Shown: positions 20,546 through 33,632 of the stretch, piece by piece
How the letters are laid out: every line of letters starts with the position of its first letter
How positions within the stretch are numbered: the first letter of the stretch is position 1
Source: Gnetum montanum
Taxonomy: Eukaryota; Streptophyta; Gnetopsida; Gnetales; Gnetaceae
Assembly (NCBI GenBank): GCA_015680685.1
Contig: MNCI01024017.1
Location: forward strand, 404,490-468,489
Direction of reading: 5' to 3'
Length of the DNA stretch: 64,000 nt
The notes under the pieces: model-generated
Database searches by the model: none
Told to the model about the DNA's origin: nothing
Seen by the model: the letters and a program-made list of their open reading frames with translations, nothing else
Translations under genes and position numbers: made by a program

Positions 20546-23405
20546 TTAGATGGTCCTAGGCAGTGGTGGCTCTTGAGGTTTTGAGGGACTTTCATTGGCT
20601 TCAGGCACATGTGGTGGCTGAGGCAATTGTGGTTGTCCTATTGGTGCTACAACTTCTAGTGTGAGGAAAAAGGCATTCAACAATGGCTTCATTTTCTCCT
20701 CCTTACTCTTGAGATCATGCATCATCCAAGAAACTTTGTTAATGTGGATTGGAATGGGCACCTTTCAAAGATAGGGAGTTGCTAGAAATAGCTCTTTGAT
20801 GTTGATGAACCAAGAAAAAAATTGTTTATGCTCGATGTAAAATGCTCTAACTATAACTTTCAACTTTTGCTAATCATTCATTCTCTCGGCCAAGTTCTTG
20901 GTAGTTGATTGTAGATCTGTGAATCATGCCTTGAGAACTTTGAGTTTAGCATTTGTTGTCTCAAGCTTTTACTTAGTGTCTTTATGGTGCTTGAACTTGG
21001 CCTCGTATAGTAAGTACAAGCTAGCCACTTGCTTCTCAAGTTTTAACCATTACCATCTAGTAGTTAGCATCACTATGTTTGCATAGTAGAGATTGGTCAA
21101 TTTCATGTATTTTGTCATTTCTTCAATTTGCAACTCCTTCAAGAAAATCTTCACTCTATTATAAGCATCAATCCCATTAATGATGGACTACACACTTCTC
21201 TTTCCTACTAAAGTTGTTGGAGGGCTTCATTTATTTTTGGCTTAGAAATTTGAATGTGCTTCTCATTCACTTCCTTCTACAAGCCAACCTAGTCTCTATA
21301 GTGATTTTTAACTCTTTCAAACTTTAGAGCCTCATTTTTCCAAACAATGATCTCAATGGAAAACTTCTAGCATAAGGCTCAAACTTCCTCCATAGACAAA
21401 TTTCAATTCTTTGTGGCCAATTTCCTCAACTCAGTATTTAAACTAATGAGCTGCTCTTACTATTGATGAATGAATTCTTGCATTTGTTACTTCTGTGTAT
21501 TAACATTATGAAAGTGATGATTTTTTGAGGTCAGTGATTCATTTTCTTGATGCATTTGAACCAAGTCCTTCTGAACTAAGTAGTTTTTTGCTTCTACTAT
21601 AGACTGGTTGAAGATGGTCATCACCATTTTCTCCTCAGCTTATTTTAGTCACTCTTGAAGCTGTTAAAAAGCTTCATCTCTAGTTGTTGTTAGGTTGAGG
21701 AGTCGAGGATTAGCAAAATGGGCATGTAGTTCAAAAACTTCCATAGTCAAGTGTTGGTTCTATGTTTGGGCTATTTCAAGTTTCCCTTCCAAGATGATGC
21801 ACATACCCTTTGCTTCTAGGAACTCTAACTGGGTTGCAATGATGTTATTTGAAAAATTGAAGATATCCGAAATCAGCTGCTTGGTCCCTACTACTCGGTC
21901 TAGCAATTCTTCGTGCTAGGCTACACTCAATCTTTTCTGATCATGCCTATGGACATTTTCACATCTTGAAGTGCAAATATATCTAGAACAAATTCCACAA
22001 GTGCATTAAGCACTTTAGTGATTCGGTCAATGACTATTTCAATAACAGTCTCCTATTTTTGGTGTTGCATCACTAGTACAGTTGCTCCCTCTCCCTCCTC
22101 CAACTATACTGAAAAGGAGGTGGCATTCCCAAAGATTTGTAAGAATAAATGATGTTGAGATATAGACACCATCACCTCTTGGGCATTGGAAGCCAACCTC
22201 ATGAACAATTGCATTTATTGGGTAGAGAATATTAGGTCACCTCTTTCCATCTGGCTAATTGTTTGAACTACCTCATTAAGATGACTCATCGTAGATTGAT
22301 ATATAGATGAATATTTTCCACTCATACATACACACTGCTCTTGCTAATGCAAGAGCTATTCTTAGATTTTGCACAAGTGCTCAATGGGTACATGAACCTC
22401 TAATGTTTTTTCTTGAGTAGGTAGTGGAGGTCATGGTTGCTACTCCTATTTTTTAGTCACAACAAGTGTCGTGTCTTTCATTATTTTAGACTATGAGGCC
22501 AAAGGTTCATGCCTAATTGTGTCATTTTCATAGCAGATGATCCCTACCCTTTTGCAAAGTTTTTAGATGAGGCATGGAAAAGGTAGAGTTTTCCTTCCAT
22601 GTTCATTTTCTTTAAAGTGTTTCACAATCTCTAAATAGATCAATTATGGAAGGTTTGCTAGAAATCTCCGGCTTAGACTGGTGCATGATTATATGGAAAA
22701 GGTAGTCACCTGATTGGACCTCATCATTGGATTTAGGTGATAGGCTATGATTTTGAAGTATATGCATGTTGTTGATGTGAATGCACCAAACTCCTTATGG
22801 TTGATCCCATAACAGCACTGGGTCCATTCCATTTCCACCTTAGGGTTAGCTTGTGTTAGCTTTGCTAGTTGTGTACCAATATCAAGCAACCCCAATGCCT
22901 ATGTGATAGCTTTAGCTGAGTAGGAAACTTGAATATCCTTGATTTTCACTATGGGGATTGGCCTTCTATTATTCTAGAAGAGATACATTTCTTCCATGTA
23001 GCACTCCCCACTAGACGTGATGACTAGCCACATAGGAAAGGTTTGCAATTATCTTTTCACCTTTGCTAGAGCATGCTCTAAAAAAGGCCCAAAGTTCAAT
23101 TCCTAGAGAACTAAGTGTTGGACCTTACGAGATCTGATGGTGTCTAGGAAGGCTTGTGTTAGAGTGACTTCAAGCCTTGGTATAGGTCTTGGTGCTTTCC
23201 CTCATTGCAATTATTCTATTGGCACTTCTTATTTAGGAATATATTGAGTAGATTCTACTTTAGGCTTCTCTCAAAGAGGTCCTATTGCATGGGTTGCCTC
23301 TAGTGGCTCCTGGGCTTGATCTTGTTGGCCCCTTCTAGTTTTGGATCATTTCTCCCTTAGTCAAGAGGGTTCTCCTTCCTATGGTCATTTTGGTCTTAGC
23401 ACCAT
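20546..23405 (-). pseudogene. E2 ORF3, decayed
   Basis: The start ATG at 23405 is in the same place as in the other copies. It ends KPQEPPLPRTI-stop at 20546. The span of 2860 bp is not a multiple of three, so at least one net frameshift is present along with stops. The N-terminal domain is recognisable in the open stretch 22689-22895: LLDIGTQLAKLTQ, then HKEFGAFTSTTCIYFKI and AYHLNPM, matching the YFKIETYHLFPM segment of E4. The C-terminus is coiled-coil-like (LEKQVASLYLLYEA) with a Pro-rich tail. Confidence 0.75.
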
Positions 23406-23842
23406 TTGTAATCACAACATGACCATGGGTTAGCAATTGTTGTGTAACATGAAATAATTGGGATACATTATCTCCTTAAGATAGTTACACTTCGCTAAGT
23501 TGTGATTATGGCTAATTTAATCAATTTTAATCATTATTTTATTTATTTTTTAATGTTAATAAGTAATTTTGGAGGATGTTGGAATGGTTAACTCTCAAAA
23601 TTTGATGGTTTCATATCATTGTATTCATTAACCCTTTGGGGGAGTTAGAAAAAGTTTCAAAAAAATTTCATTAGAAACCTTAAGACTTGTATCCCCCATG
23701 ATGAAGAGCTTATCTTTGGTAGCTATAGGATTAAAGAATGGAGTGATTTGGACAAATAGTTGGGAAGTTATGGGCTCTAAAAAATGACAAGAACTCCCCT
23801 TTTGTTATGAATCAAATGTAAAAAAATTTGCAAAGTATGTAG

Positions 23843-23945
23843 CAATATATATAGAGTTTTTGACATGCATTGACAGGGCCTAGTCAACAGGGCCCCATTG
23901 ATGGGGTTGGTTGTGTTAACTAGGCCTTCTTGATGCTACTATTAA
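23843..23945 (-). promoter_or_regulatory. E2 internal U3-like promoter block upstream of ORF3
   Basis: Sense: CATCAAGAAGGCC, CCCCATCAATGGGGCCC and GTTGACTAGGCCC repeats (23861-23945), then a TATA box (CTCTATATATATTGC, 23843-23856). ORF3 starts about 440 bp downstream. The same repeats and the same repeat-to-TATA spacing occur in E2's U3. Confidence 0.6.
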
Positions 23946-25539
23946 TCATTGTTGACTTTTGTTGACCCTAATTTTTGAGTGAAATTAGGATCAAATGGAA
24001 GGTCAAAAAGCCATGATCAAGATGAAAATAGCAAAAGAGGGTTTTATAGCTCATAAATTTAGAAAATTGAGAAAATTGTGTGGAGAATGAATTTAATGAA
24101 AGCTTAAGAAGCACTAAGCAGGATACATAATGGAATATGCAAAAGATAGGACTATAGCAAGGACTTAACTATCCAAACCAAGAGATATGCAAGTGGGTCC
24201 TTCCCATAGTAGGCACATGTCCTTTTTTTTTACCATAAACTCAACTATGGAGTTCATGGGCCCCATAGCTGATTTAATGATCATAAAAAGGTAAGGACCA
24301 ACCTAGAAGAATCTATCCAGGAATTCCAATACATCAAACTAAGACATCGAGCATAACATAGAAATTGGCATCAAGATGAGTTATGGTAGCATAGATGGAT
24401 GACTAAGAAGGTGGGATGAAATCCCAAATTGAGGTCATAAGTCCCTTGTGGAGTTTGTATTTAAAATGACTTGAGAAGTTCCATCCTTAGTCCAGACCAA
24501 AACTAGCCTCTTTCAGTGACTTTGCATCACTACTCCAAGATTCATCCATCACTCAAAACATAAGAGTGCTCCCACAAACAACCATCATTCGAAAAAGAGA
24601 AGAAATGAAAAGTAGGAAGTGAGATAGGAACTTAGTTAGAGGGGACCTCCAAGCATGGGTAACATGTCCTTCTAGTCCCATAACCAATGCTTGTAGCATC
24701 TTTATTTATCCAAGGGATGTGCTTTAAATTCCCATCATGCATTTTTTTATTCTTTTTTTCTTTTAATGGCAACCACACCATGCAAAGACCTTATTTGAAT
24801 TCTTGTTATTAGAATATGGAATGGTAAGTAGTCAACAAAAATACTTAAGCACCCAAGCAAGTAGAAGAGTACAAAGAGTATTGAGTCCCATTGAAGTCAC
24901 ACCTTGTACAAACATTTGAATCCTTCCCAATTATAAAAACTATCAAGGTCACCAATTTATCAAAAGTTTCTCTAATGGAAGGAACCTCAAACTTCCAAAA
25001 TAAGGAAAACCATAGAGTTTGTGAATTAGTGGATGTCATGGACTCATTTCCTATTCTATGAAAAATAAACCATGTCAAAGTTATCAAACATTAGACTTCA
25101 AAAATAGAAACCAAACATTGACAATCACAACATTAAATACAAACCATCATTGGTAAACAACAACAATGGCACTGTGTCCTATGTTAATAAAGCACTTTTA
25201 TTAGCAAAAATGATGAAAAGTGACATACATAAACACAATAAAGTAAAATATAGAAAATAGTATAAAATGTTCAAGAAAGATAAAACATACTAACAATGTT
25301 GTAAAACAAAAAATTGAGAAAACCAATAGAACTAAAAACCAAAGGAAAAGGTAAAAATCAACAAAGTATTAAAAAAATGTGTAAAATAAAAAGTGAAAAA
25401 CTAAGGAGCCATATGGATGGTTAGAATGGATGGCCATCTCCCCCATAACTAACTTGGAAGGAGGAGATCCAAAAAATTGAACATGGTTGTCCATTTGATG
25501 AGGTGGTATTTGCACTAGATTGTCTTTGTTTTAGGAAAG
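23946..25539 (-). other. E2 spacer between integrase and promoter block
   Basis: No genes. Homologous to 7451-9039 in E1. Contains TTATGGGGGAG (sense) near 25436-25450, a polypurine-like tract just after integrase. Confidence 0.6.
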
Positions 25540-26720
25540 GTTTCACTTGTTGGATGTTGACCAACTACTTTTTATTTGGGCTCTCACGCTTGTAGATTAA
25601 CATGGCCCCAAGGGAAAGGTTTGATCAATTATATAAGGTCATTTCCAAAATGTTTGGAACTTTGTATTCTAGGGTACATGTGTGGGGTTCTGGTAGAGAA
25701 ACCTATCTTTTGGTTAAAATTTCACTTTTTGTATTTTGAGGTCATGACATTGCTTGTTAAATGCCTTATGCACCTCATTCAAATATAGGAATACTAATTG
25801 ATTTTCATCTAGAACATTGAGGTTGATCAGCCTTTCTTTCTATGCTAGACTTAGGTCAAGATTCAGATCACAAGTTGTTGAGAGTGTATAGAGCTCGGAT
25901 TGAATTGGAAGTGTTAGAAGTTTTCCATATACTAGCTAGTAGGGGGAGTAGCCAATAGAAAGTTTTCATGTTGAGTGATAGTCCCAGAGGGCATTGTTGA
26001 ATTTTGTGTTGCAATCTCTCTTATATTTGCTGATTATCCTTGTTATGATCTTTGTAATATCCTTGTTAGTTACCTTTGCTTGACCATTGTCTTGAGAGTG
26101 ATAGGGTGTTGTCAATTTATGTTCAATCCCCAAGCATTGCATAAGTTTTTGAAAAGTGGCACTTGTAAAGTGAGTTCCGTTGTTAGAAATTAGTGCACAT
26201 GGCATCCCAAACCTATTTACAAGATGTTTTTGTACAAATCTAGCAACATTGAATGATGTATAATTGGTGACAGTTGTTGCTTCTGCCCATTTTATGTAGT
26301 AGTTGACTACTATGATGATATATGCCTTTCCATTGGACATGGGTGTGATGAGACCCATAAAGTTAATGCCCCATATGTCAAAGGGCTCAACTAGTTGAAT
26401 CTACTAATGAGGATCCTCCATTCACATGGTCATCCCACCATCTCATTGACAACATTCACAAGATTGGACAAACTAGTGGACATCCCTAAAGATTTTAGTC
26501 TAATAGTATATTGCCATCATGATTTTTATGGCCATGCACCTCCTTGCATAATGGCCTTTGCAAGGGCATTTGTGAGCATCCTAGAGAACGCATAGTTGAT
26601 CTTCATCAAGGACACACCAATGAATTAGGTCATCGATGCATACCTTGTAAAGGTGTCTATTGATTTTCATAAAGTAATTTTCTTGATGAAGAAACTTTTG
26701 TTTCTTTTTAAAGTCCAAAC
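25540..26720 (-). pseudogene. E2 integrase
   Basis: The core is open at 25966-26358: GLITPMSNGKAYIII, then ALISNNGTHFTSATFQKLMQ and LTTPYHSQDNGQAKVTN. The second catalytic Asp is Asn (codon 26182-26184) and the catalytic Glu is Lys (GQAKVTN), so the enzyme is dead twice over. The zinc-binding region lies at about 26400-26640. The GPY motif is damaged by a stop. Confidence 0.85.
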
Positions 26721-28515
26721 CTTGTGGTATCTCTTAAGTGAGAAGGTAAGTGAGGATGCCATCATACAATTTCTTTTCTATGGGAAATTGGTCATTTATT
26801 GTCCCTATAAAGAGGAGTTCATCTAGAAATTGATCAAAGAGCAAACTCTCCTCCTATTTGTTATCACATCTTAGTTAAGAGAGATGGTCAGCAATCACAT
26901 TCTTAGTTCCTTTCTGATCTACCATTGTGAGATTGAATTCCTGGTAGATCATGGGCCACTATATGATATGGGGGCTCACTATTTGCTTATTCATTAGGAA
27001 GTGGATGGCACTATGGTCCATGTGCACAAATACCTTATAACCAAGTGCATAGTACCTAAACTTTTCAAGAACATACATCATTGCTATTAATTCTTTTTTA
27101 GTTGTGGTGTAATTCAATTGTGCACCCATAATGCTTTGGCTTGCACAATGGATGTAATATGGATGTTTCTTATCATCCAACTACATAAGCACAGCTCCCA
27201 AGGCATAATTAGAGGCATCCATCATTATGTAAAATGGTCTAGACTAGTCTGGTGCCTATATAATTAGAGTTTCTACGAGCTTTTCTTTCAATTATTTGAA
27301 TGCATGTTCACATTCCTTGGTCTAGATGAATGGAACATCTTTCTTCATAAGTCCAACCAATGGCTTTGCAATCTTAGAGAAATTATCTATGAATTATTGG
27401 TAGTAGCTAGTATGTCCAAGGAATGATTGGATATCTTTAACTGTCTTTCATTAGCATGTTATTCCATGGATGACCTTTATCTTCTCTAGGTATACCTCAA
27501 ACCCTTCTTGTTAAATTTGGTGCCCTAGCACTATGCCCTCCTAGACCATTAGATGGCTTTTCTGCCAACTGAGCCTAAGGTTTATTTCAATACATCATTT
27601 TAGTACTTGCTCATGGTAGTTTAGGGCTTGCTCAAATATAGTCCCATATGTAGAAAAATCATCCATAAAGACTTCTACCTCACTACCAATCTACTATTGG
27701 AAAATACTAATGACTAGGCATTGAAATGTTGAAGGGGCATTGCATAGACCAAATGGCATCTTACAATATGCAAAAGTTCCCTAGGGACTCATGAATATTG
27801 TCTTGGCCTGATCTTTTGGCATAATTTGGATTTGGTTATAGCAACTATAACCATCCATGAAGCTATAATAGTAATGCCCAGATATGATGTCGAACACTTG
27901 ATCTAAAAATGACAATGGGGAATGGTCTTTAAATGTTGCCATATTCTAAAGTCAATGTAGAATTGTGGCTTACCACCTTTCTTTGGCACAATTATGAGTG
28001 GGCTAACCCACTTATTATTCATGATGAGATAGATGAACCTTACCTTGAAGAGTTGTTTTATTTCCTCCTTGATGATTTGCTTCAATTTGGGATTCAGCTA
28101 CCTCTATGAGTACCTTCTTGACTTCATGGCTAGATCAATGTAAATGCAATGCTGACATATCCTTGGATTGATTCCAATCAGCTTAGGATATGACCAAGAA
28201 AAATTTTTTGGCCACTTATTAACGACTTGTAATAACTTTTCTTTTTTTCAAGAGTAAGTTTATCATTGATTATGACTAACTTTCTATTGTTTAAAAATGC
28301 ATACTCGATGCCAGCTAGTAGAGTTTTCAATACTAGGGGCTTCTACTTGAAGTTATCAAGGATTTCCAACTCTCCCTAATAGGTATCATCGTCTTTATCA
28401 TTAGAGAGTTGGTGATGAACTTGCTTAAGTTCATCCATGCCTTCAACATAAGCACATGTTAGGCTCTCAGTTGGTTCCATGCATAGTGTGCTCCTATCAA
28501 AGTTAGCTATCAACC
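26721..28515 (-). pseudogene. E2 RNase H and reverse transcriptase
   Basis: RNase H is open at 26959-27180: QSIMGAQLNYTTTKKELIAM, then LGYKVFVHMDHSAIHFLMNK. Reverse transcriptase has EVEVFMDDFSTYG (FMDD at 27658-27669) and, N-terminally, NNKWVSPLIIVPKKGGKPQF (27903-28085), both well kept. The segment N-terminal to it ends at about 28515, where the protease should begin but is missing. Confidence 0.85.
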
Positions 28516-29116
28516 CTTGGAATTCCTAGGTTAGATCTTTTCATGGGAAGATTACCAACTTTGATCCAATTGGAAACAACATGAGTTAGCATCGCAATGT
28601 AGATTTAAGGTAGTACTTGGTTTGAAGGGTACTCAAATGTATTTGATGTAGAGGATGAGGGTGTTGGAGATACAAGACGACCAATTGCATTAGGTTATGA
28701 GGGTTTGGGAGGACTATTAGGTAAGAAAAATGGTCATTTCCTGGAATGATTATCTGAACCACTTAGCTAAAAAGCTAATTATAAATATACAACCCACATA
28801 GCATTTTGTTGTGGTTGTGGAGGAATTTTACTCTGCATGGAAGGAGCAAGAGGTAATTGGGTTGAGGGTAGAGGGATGTATGTAGAAAAATGCAGAGGCT
28901 GGTATGGATATGGATTCTCTCCCAAAGTAGATGATGAATGTGTTTGGTGGTACTTTGGAGGGTAATAGTGATGTTGAAATGAGGCGTGGCTTGTAGAACT
29001 TTATGGAGAAATAGGTTGTTGAACATAATACTTGTATGGATCTAGTTACCTGTAAGGGTACTGCTACCTTGGTAGTGGCATTTTACATGATTGTGGTTGG
29101 TGCCACTATTGGTATT
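28516..29116 (-). pseudogene. E2 gag, C-terminal part, fused to pol by deletion
   Basis: Homologous to 12780-13390 of E1. At about 28516 the sequence jumps from the reverse-transcriptase linker directly into the gag tail, so about 540 bp holding protease are deleted. The upstream half of gag is beyond E3, at 41761-43678. Confidence 0.7.
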
Positions 29117-30002
29117 TGATGAGTAGTGAGGTAACCCTATGCCTAACCAACCATTTTTTGTACTGGTCGAATTTCATGGACTTTATCATTTTTGGTGCAC
29201 TAGTCCTTTAGGAAGTGAATCTAGCCTTAAGGTCAATCATTTTATTGCCAATTACACTTGTGACATTTTTTGGTATGATTAAATGTCATTGAGGCATCCA
29301 ATTTATATCATTTTATTTTTTATAGTTTGGTGCTCAAAATGTAGATAAAAAGAATTTAATTAACTAATCTAAATTAACTAATTAACTAGCATTTAACTAA
29401 TCCTAACTTAAGCATCTAATCCCATTTTTCATACACATCCTAAACCCACATATCCACTACTAGGCTACCAAGCACTATGCTACTTGATGTACCAAGTAAT
29501 AATGTTGTTTGGATTACCAAGCATATACATGTTATTCTCGAAGCAATTGTACTTATGTGTGTAATCTATCTTGCTTAATTGCCTCATTAACATAATAACT
29601 AGAAAATATTTAATAACTAATTAAAACATTTAATAAATAATGGAAAGTATTAAGTCCATAAATGAAATAGCTAATCTATCCAAAGTGTTGCAAGGTTTAT
29701 CAGAAAGCTTTTCTTGATTACCACACACACTGTCGTGCTTAGGTACAACAATGTTTGAATAAAGATCCATACACTCAATGATCCATGCTACAAGCACTCA
29801 GGGAAAAAAATTTAACTTTTAAATTGAAAAAATACAAGAGATTTACTACAACTAAATCTCTAATTACCATAAATGCCACTACAAGCATGTATTTATAGCT
29901 GATTTTCAACACTACATCGACAAGGCCTTGTCAAAAAGACCCAATCAATGAGGCCATGTTGACAAAGCCTCGTTGATGTAGCCAACTAAACGTGACTCAT
30001 CA
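29117..30002 (-). repeat. E3 3' LTR
   Basis: TGATGAGTAG...GACTCATCA. Sense U3: CTACATCAACGAGGC, CCTCATTGATTGGG and CCTTGTCGATGTAGTG repeats, then a TATA box (GCTATAAATACATG) near 29890-29905. Confidence 0.92.
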
Positions 30003-30014
30003 TACCCCCACAAA
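30003..30014 (-). other. E3 polypurine tract
   Basis: The sense strand reads TTGTGGGGGTA directly before the LTR. Confidence 0.85.
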
Positions 30015-30253
30015 TAAATGAAAACTCATTTTTAAGTTCTTTTACAAAATTGAAAAGGTATGGAATTATTGATTGAATTTTCTTCAGAAAAAAAAAGCTA
30101 ACTAACTAACTTGACAAAAAATGGAGTGCCCAAGTGTATGAATCAACACATTACAAAGAATGATAGTGTTCAGGAGACAAAATTGAACATCATGACTCAA
30201 CTCTTCAAAGTTGGATAGCTCATTCCTTGATGTTGTAAAGCTATTAGAGAAGA

Positions 30254-33068
30254 TCAAATAGTCCCAAACGATGGTGGCTCTTGAGGCTCCAATGGACCTT
30301 TACCGAATTCACACACAGGAAACAGTTGAGGTGGATGTGGCTATTCTACTACTGCTACAACTTTATATGGAAGGTGAAAAGCATCCAACAGTGCTTGTAT
30401 TTTCTTTTCCTTACTCATTGGATCATGCAATGCCCATGTAGCTTTCCCAATGTGGGTTGGAATGCGCACATCCCAAGGACATGGAATTGCTAGAAATAAC
30501 TCCTTTGCATTGATGAACTAGGCAGTGAAATGTTTGCATTCAATGTCAAATGCCTTGACTATGTCTTTTAGCTCCTAGTAGTCATTCATCTATCTGACTA
30601 GGTTCTTAGCGATAGCTCATTGATCTTTGAATCATGCTCTGAGAACTTTGAGTTCAACATTAGTAGTCTCAAGCTTTTCTTGGTGTCCTTGTGGTGTTTG
30701 AACTCGACCTTGTATAGTGAATACAAGCTAGCCACTTCCTTCTCTAACTCTGACCATAGCCATGTAGCAGTTAGCATTACCAAATTTGCATAATAAAGAA
30801 TGGCCAACTCCATATACTCTATCATCTCATCAATTTGAAATCCTTTAAGGGGATCTTTGCTTTGTTGTAGGCATCGATCCCATCAATGATGGGTTGTCAC
30901 ACTTCTCTTCCTTGTTGCAGTTGCTAGAGGGTTTCATTCATCTTTGCCTTTGTCATCTAGATGTGTTTCTCATTAATTTCTTTCTATAGGCCAACTTGGT
31001 CCCTGTAGGGATTTTTCACTTTCTCAAATTTGAGGGCTTCATTATTTTAGGTGGCAAATTCAATGGAAAACTTCTAGTATAAGGCATGCACTTCCTCCAT
31101 TGATAGATTGTAGTTATCTATAGCCAATCTCCTTAGTTTAGTGTTTATCCTAGAAAATTACTCCTACTATTGATGAATAAATTTTTGCATTTAATCCTTC
31201 TAAGCATCAACATTTCACAGAAAATAATTTTGTGTGGTCAAGGTTTCATTCTCTTGGCACATCTAGATCAATTCCTTTTAGATTAAATATGTTTCAACTT
31301 TAGCTATAAACTAGTTAAAATGGCCATTACTGCCTCCTCCTTAGCCTTCTAAAATCATTCCTAAAGCTATTTGAGAGCTTCATCTCTTGTCGTTGCTAAA
31401 CTAAGGATTGTAGAATTTACAAGTTAGGCACAAAGTTTGGAAACCTTCATGGCCAAGTGTTGATTTTTCTCTTGAGCCATTTGTAGTTTCCCATCCAAAA
31501 TGATGCATCTAACCCTTGCATTTAGCAACTCTAACTAGGTCATAGAGATGTTTTTTGAAAGATCAAAGATGTCTAGAGTTAGTTGCCTAGTCTCCACCAA
31601 TCGTTCTAGCAACTTTTCGTGCTCAGCTACATTTAACATTCCACTGACCATGCCTATGGATGTTTGCATGTCTTGAAGTGTAGATACATCTGGTATAGAT
31701 ACTGCAAGTGTATTCAATACTTTTGCTACATAGTCAACAACTACTTATATCACTGTTTCTTGTCCATGATGTTGCATAACCAAGATAGTTGCATCTCCAT
31801 CTTCCTCCAACCACACCAAGAAAGTGGTGACATTCTTAGAGATTTCTGGAAATAGATGGTGTTGCAATAGTAACATGGTTACCTCGTGAGTGTTGGGATC
31901 CAACATTGCAAGAATCTATGTTCATTGGGAAAAGAAGATTGGACCACCCCTCTCCATTTGGCTAACTATTTGGGCCATTTCAATGAGGTGACTCATTATA
32001 GGCCAATACACAAATGGATCTATTTCACCCATTCCTGCTTATTGTTCTTGTTCACTCAAGAGTTGTTCTTGGATTTTGCATAGACATTCAATGGCTACAT
32101 GAGCCTCCGATATTATTTCCTAAGTGGGTGGTGGTGGTGGTAGCTCCTCTTCATGATTTTTGATCATGAGGCCAAAGGAGCATGCCTAAGAGTATCATTA
32201 GAATAGTGAACAATGCTTGCCATTTTGCAAAGTTTCCTAATGAAGCATGGAAAAGGTAGGGTCTTCCTTCCACATTCATTCTCCTTGAAGCACTTTTTAA
32301 TCTTAAAATAGATTAGCTATGGGAGGTTGGCAAGAAACATTTTGCTTAGAGTGATGCATGCTTAGGTGGAGAAGGTGGTTACCTTGCTTGGCCTCACTAT
32401 TGGATTGAGGTGATAGGCCACAATCTCAAAGTAAATTTTCTCCATTGATGTGAGAACACCATACTCCTTACAATCAACCTTGTAGCATCATTGAGTCCAC
32501 TTCCTCTTGACCTTAGGATCACCTTTTGGGGACAATTTTGCCAGCTATGTTCTTGTATCAGGCAACCCAAGTGCTTATGTAATAGCTTCTATCTAAATTT
32601 CCTTTATTTTGATAATGGACCCTAGCCTTTGGCTACTTTAGAAGAGATATGTCTCTCTCAAATACCATTTCCCACTAAATGTGATGACTGGACACATGGG
32701 AGAGGCTTGTAGTTGTGTCTTGACATCCTTAGAGCTTTTTCCAAAAATGGTTCAAAGCTGATCTCTTGAAGAATAGATCATTGAATCTCTTGGGACTTGA
32801 TGATATCAAGGTAGGCTTGAGTCAAAGTGACGTTAAGCCTTAGCATAGGTCTAGGCACTTCTCCTCATTGTGATTGTAATGTTGACACTTCTTCTTCTAG
32901 AATTTGTTGGATAAATTCCACTTCAAGATCCTCATGAAGAGGTCCAATTGCATGGGTTGCCTTTGGTACTTCTTGGCCTTGTTCTTATTGACCTCTTCCA
33001 ACTCTAGGCTACTTCTCCTATGGTTTCAAGAGTTCTCCTTCTTGCAAGTGTTCCTATTTTAGTGCCAT
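30254..33068 (-). pseudogene. E3 ORF3, decayed
   Basis: Starts at ATG 33068 (conserved position) and ends EPPSFGTI-stop at 30254-30256. The span of 2815 bp has a net frameshift and stops. The open piece 30598-30825 reads IEYMELAILYYANLVML, then WSELEKEVASLYSLYKVEF and KHHKDTKKS. It aligns with E1 (IEYMEP...SELEKQVV) and E2 in the coiled-coil half. Confidence 0.75.
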
Positions 33069-33530
33069 TTGTAATCATAATGAGACCATGGATTAGCAAT
33101 TATTATGTAACCTGAAAACAATTAGGATACCTTATCTCTTAAGGATAGTTACACTTTGGCTAAGTTGTGATTATGGTTAATTTAATTAACTTGATTATCA
33201 TTTTTTATGGATTATCATTAATAAATTATCCCGAAGGTTGTTGGAAGGGTTAATTATTGAAAAAGTTGATGTTTATATATTGTTAAGGTTATTAACCCTT
33301 GCTGAAGTTAGACAAATTTCCAAAAAATTTCATCAGTTTTTCATCAAAAACCTTTAGGTTTGTAGCCTCCATGATAAAGATCTTACATCCAGTAAGCACA
33401 AGATCAAAAAATGGAATGATTTGGACAAATAGTTGAGAAGTTATGAGTTCTAGAAAGTTTTTGGCTCTAAAAAATTACAAAAACTCCTCGTGTGTTATGA
33501 GCAAATTGCAAAAAATTCCTAAGTGCTCGA

Positions 33531-33632
33531 TGGTATATATATAGGATGTAAGCACTACATTGATGAGGCCTCGTTGATGGGGCCTCATCAATGTGGTCAG
33601 CTACATTGATGAGGCCTTGTTGATGCAGCTAT
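33531..33632 (-). promoter_or_regulatory. E3 internal U3-like promoter block upstream of ORF3
   Basis: Clearest case of the CCTCATCAATG type. Sense: GCATCAACAAGGCCTCATCA, then ATGTAGCTGACC, CATTGATGAGGCCCCATC, AACGAGGCCTCATCAATGTA, then after about 20 bases a TATA box (CCTATATATATACC, 33533-33546). E3's LTR U3 has the same elements in the same order and spacing. ORF3 starts about 465 bp downstream. Confidence 0.65.
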
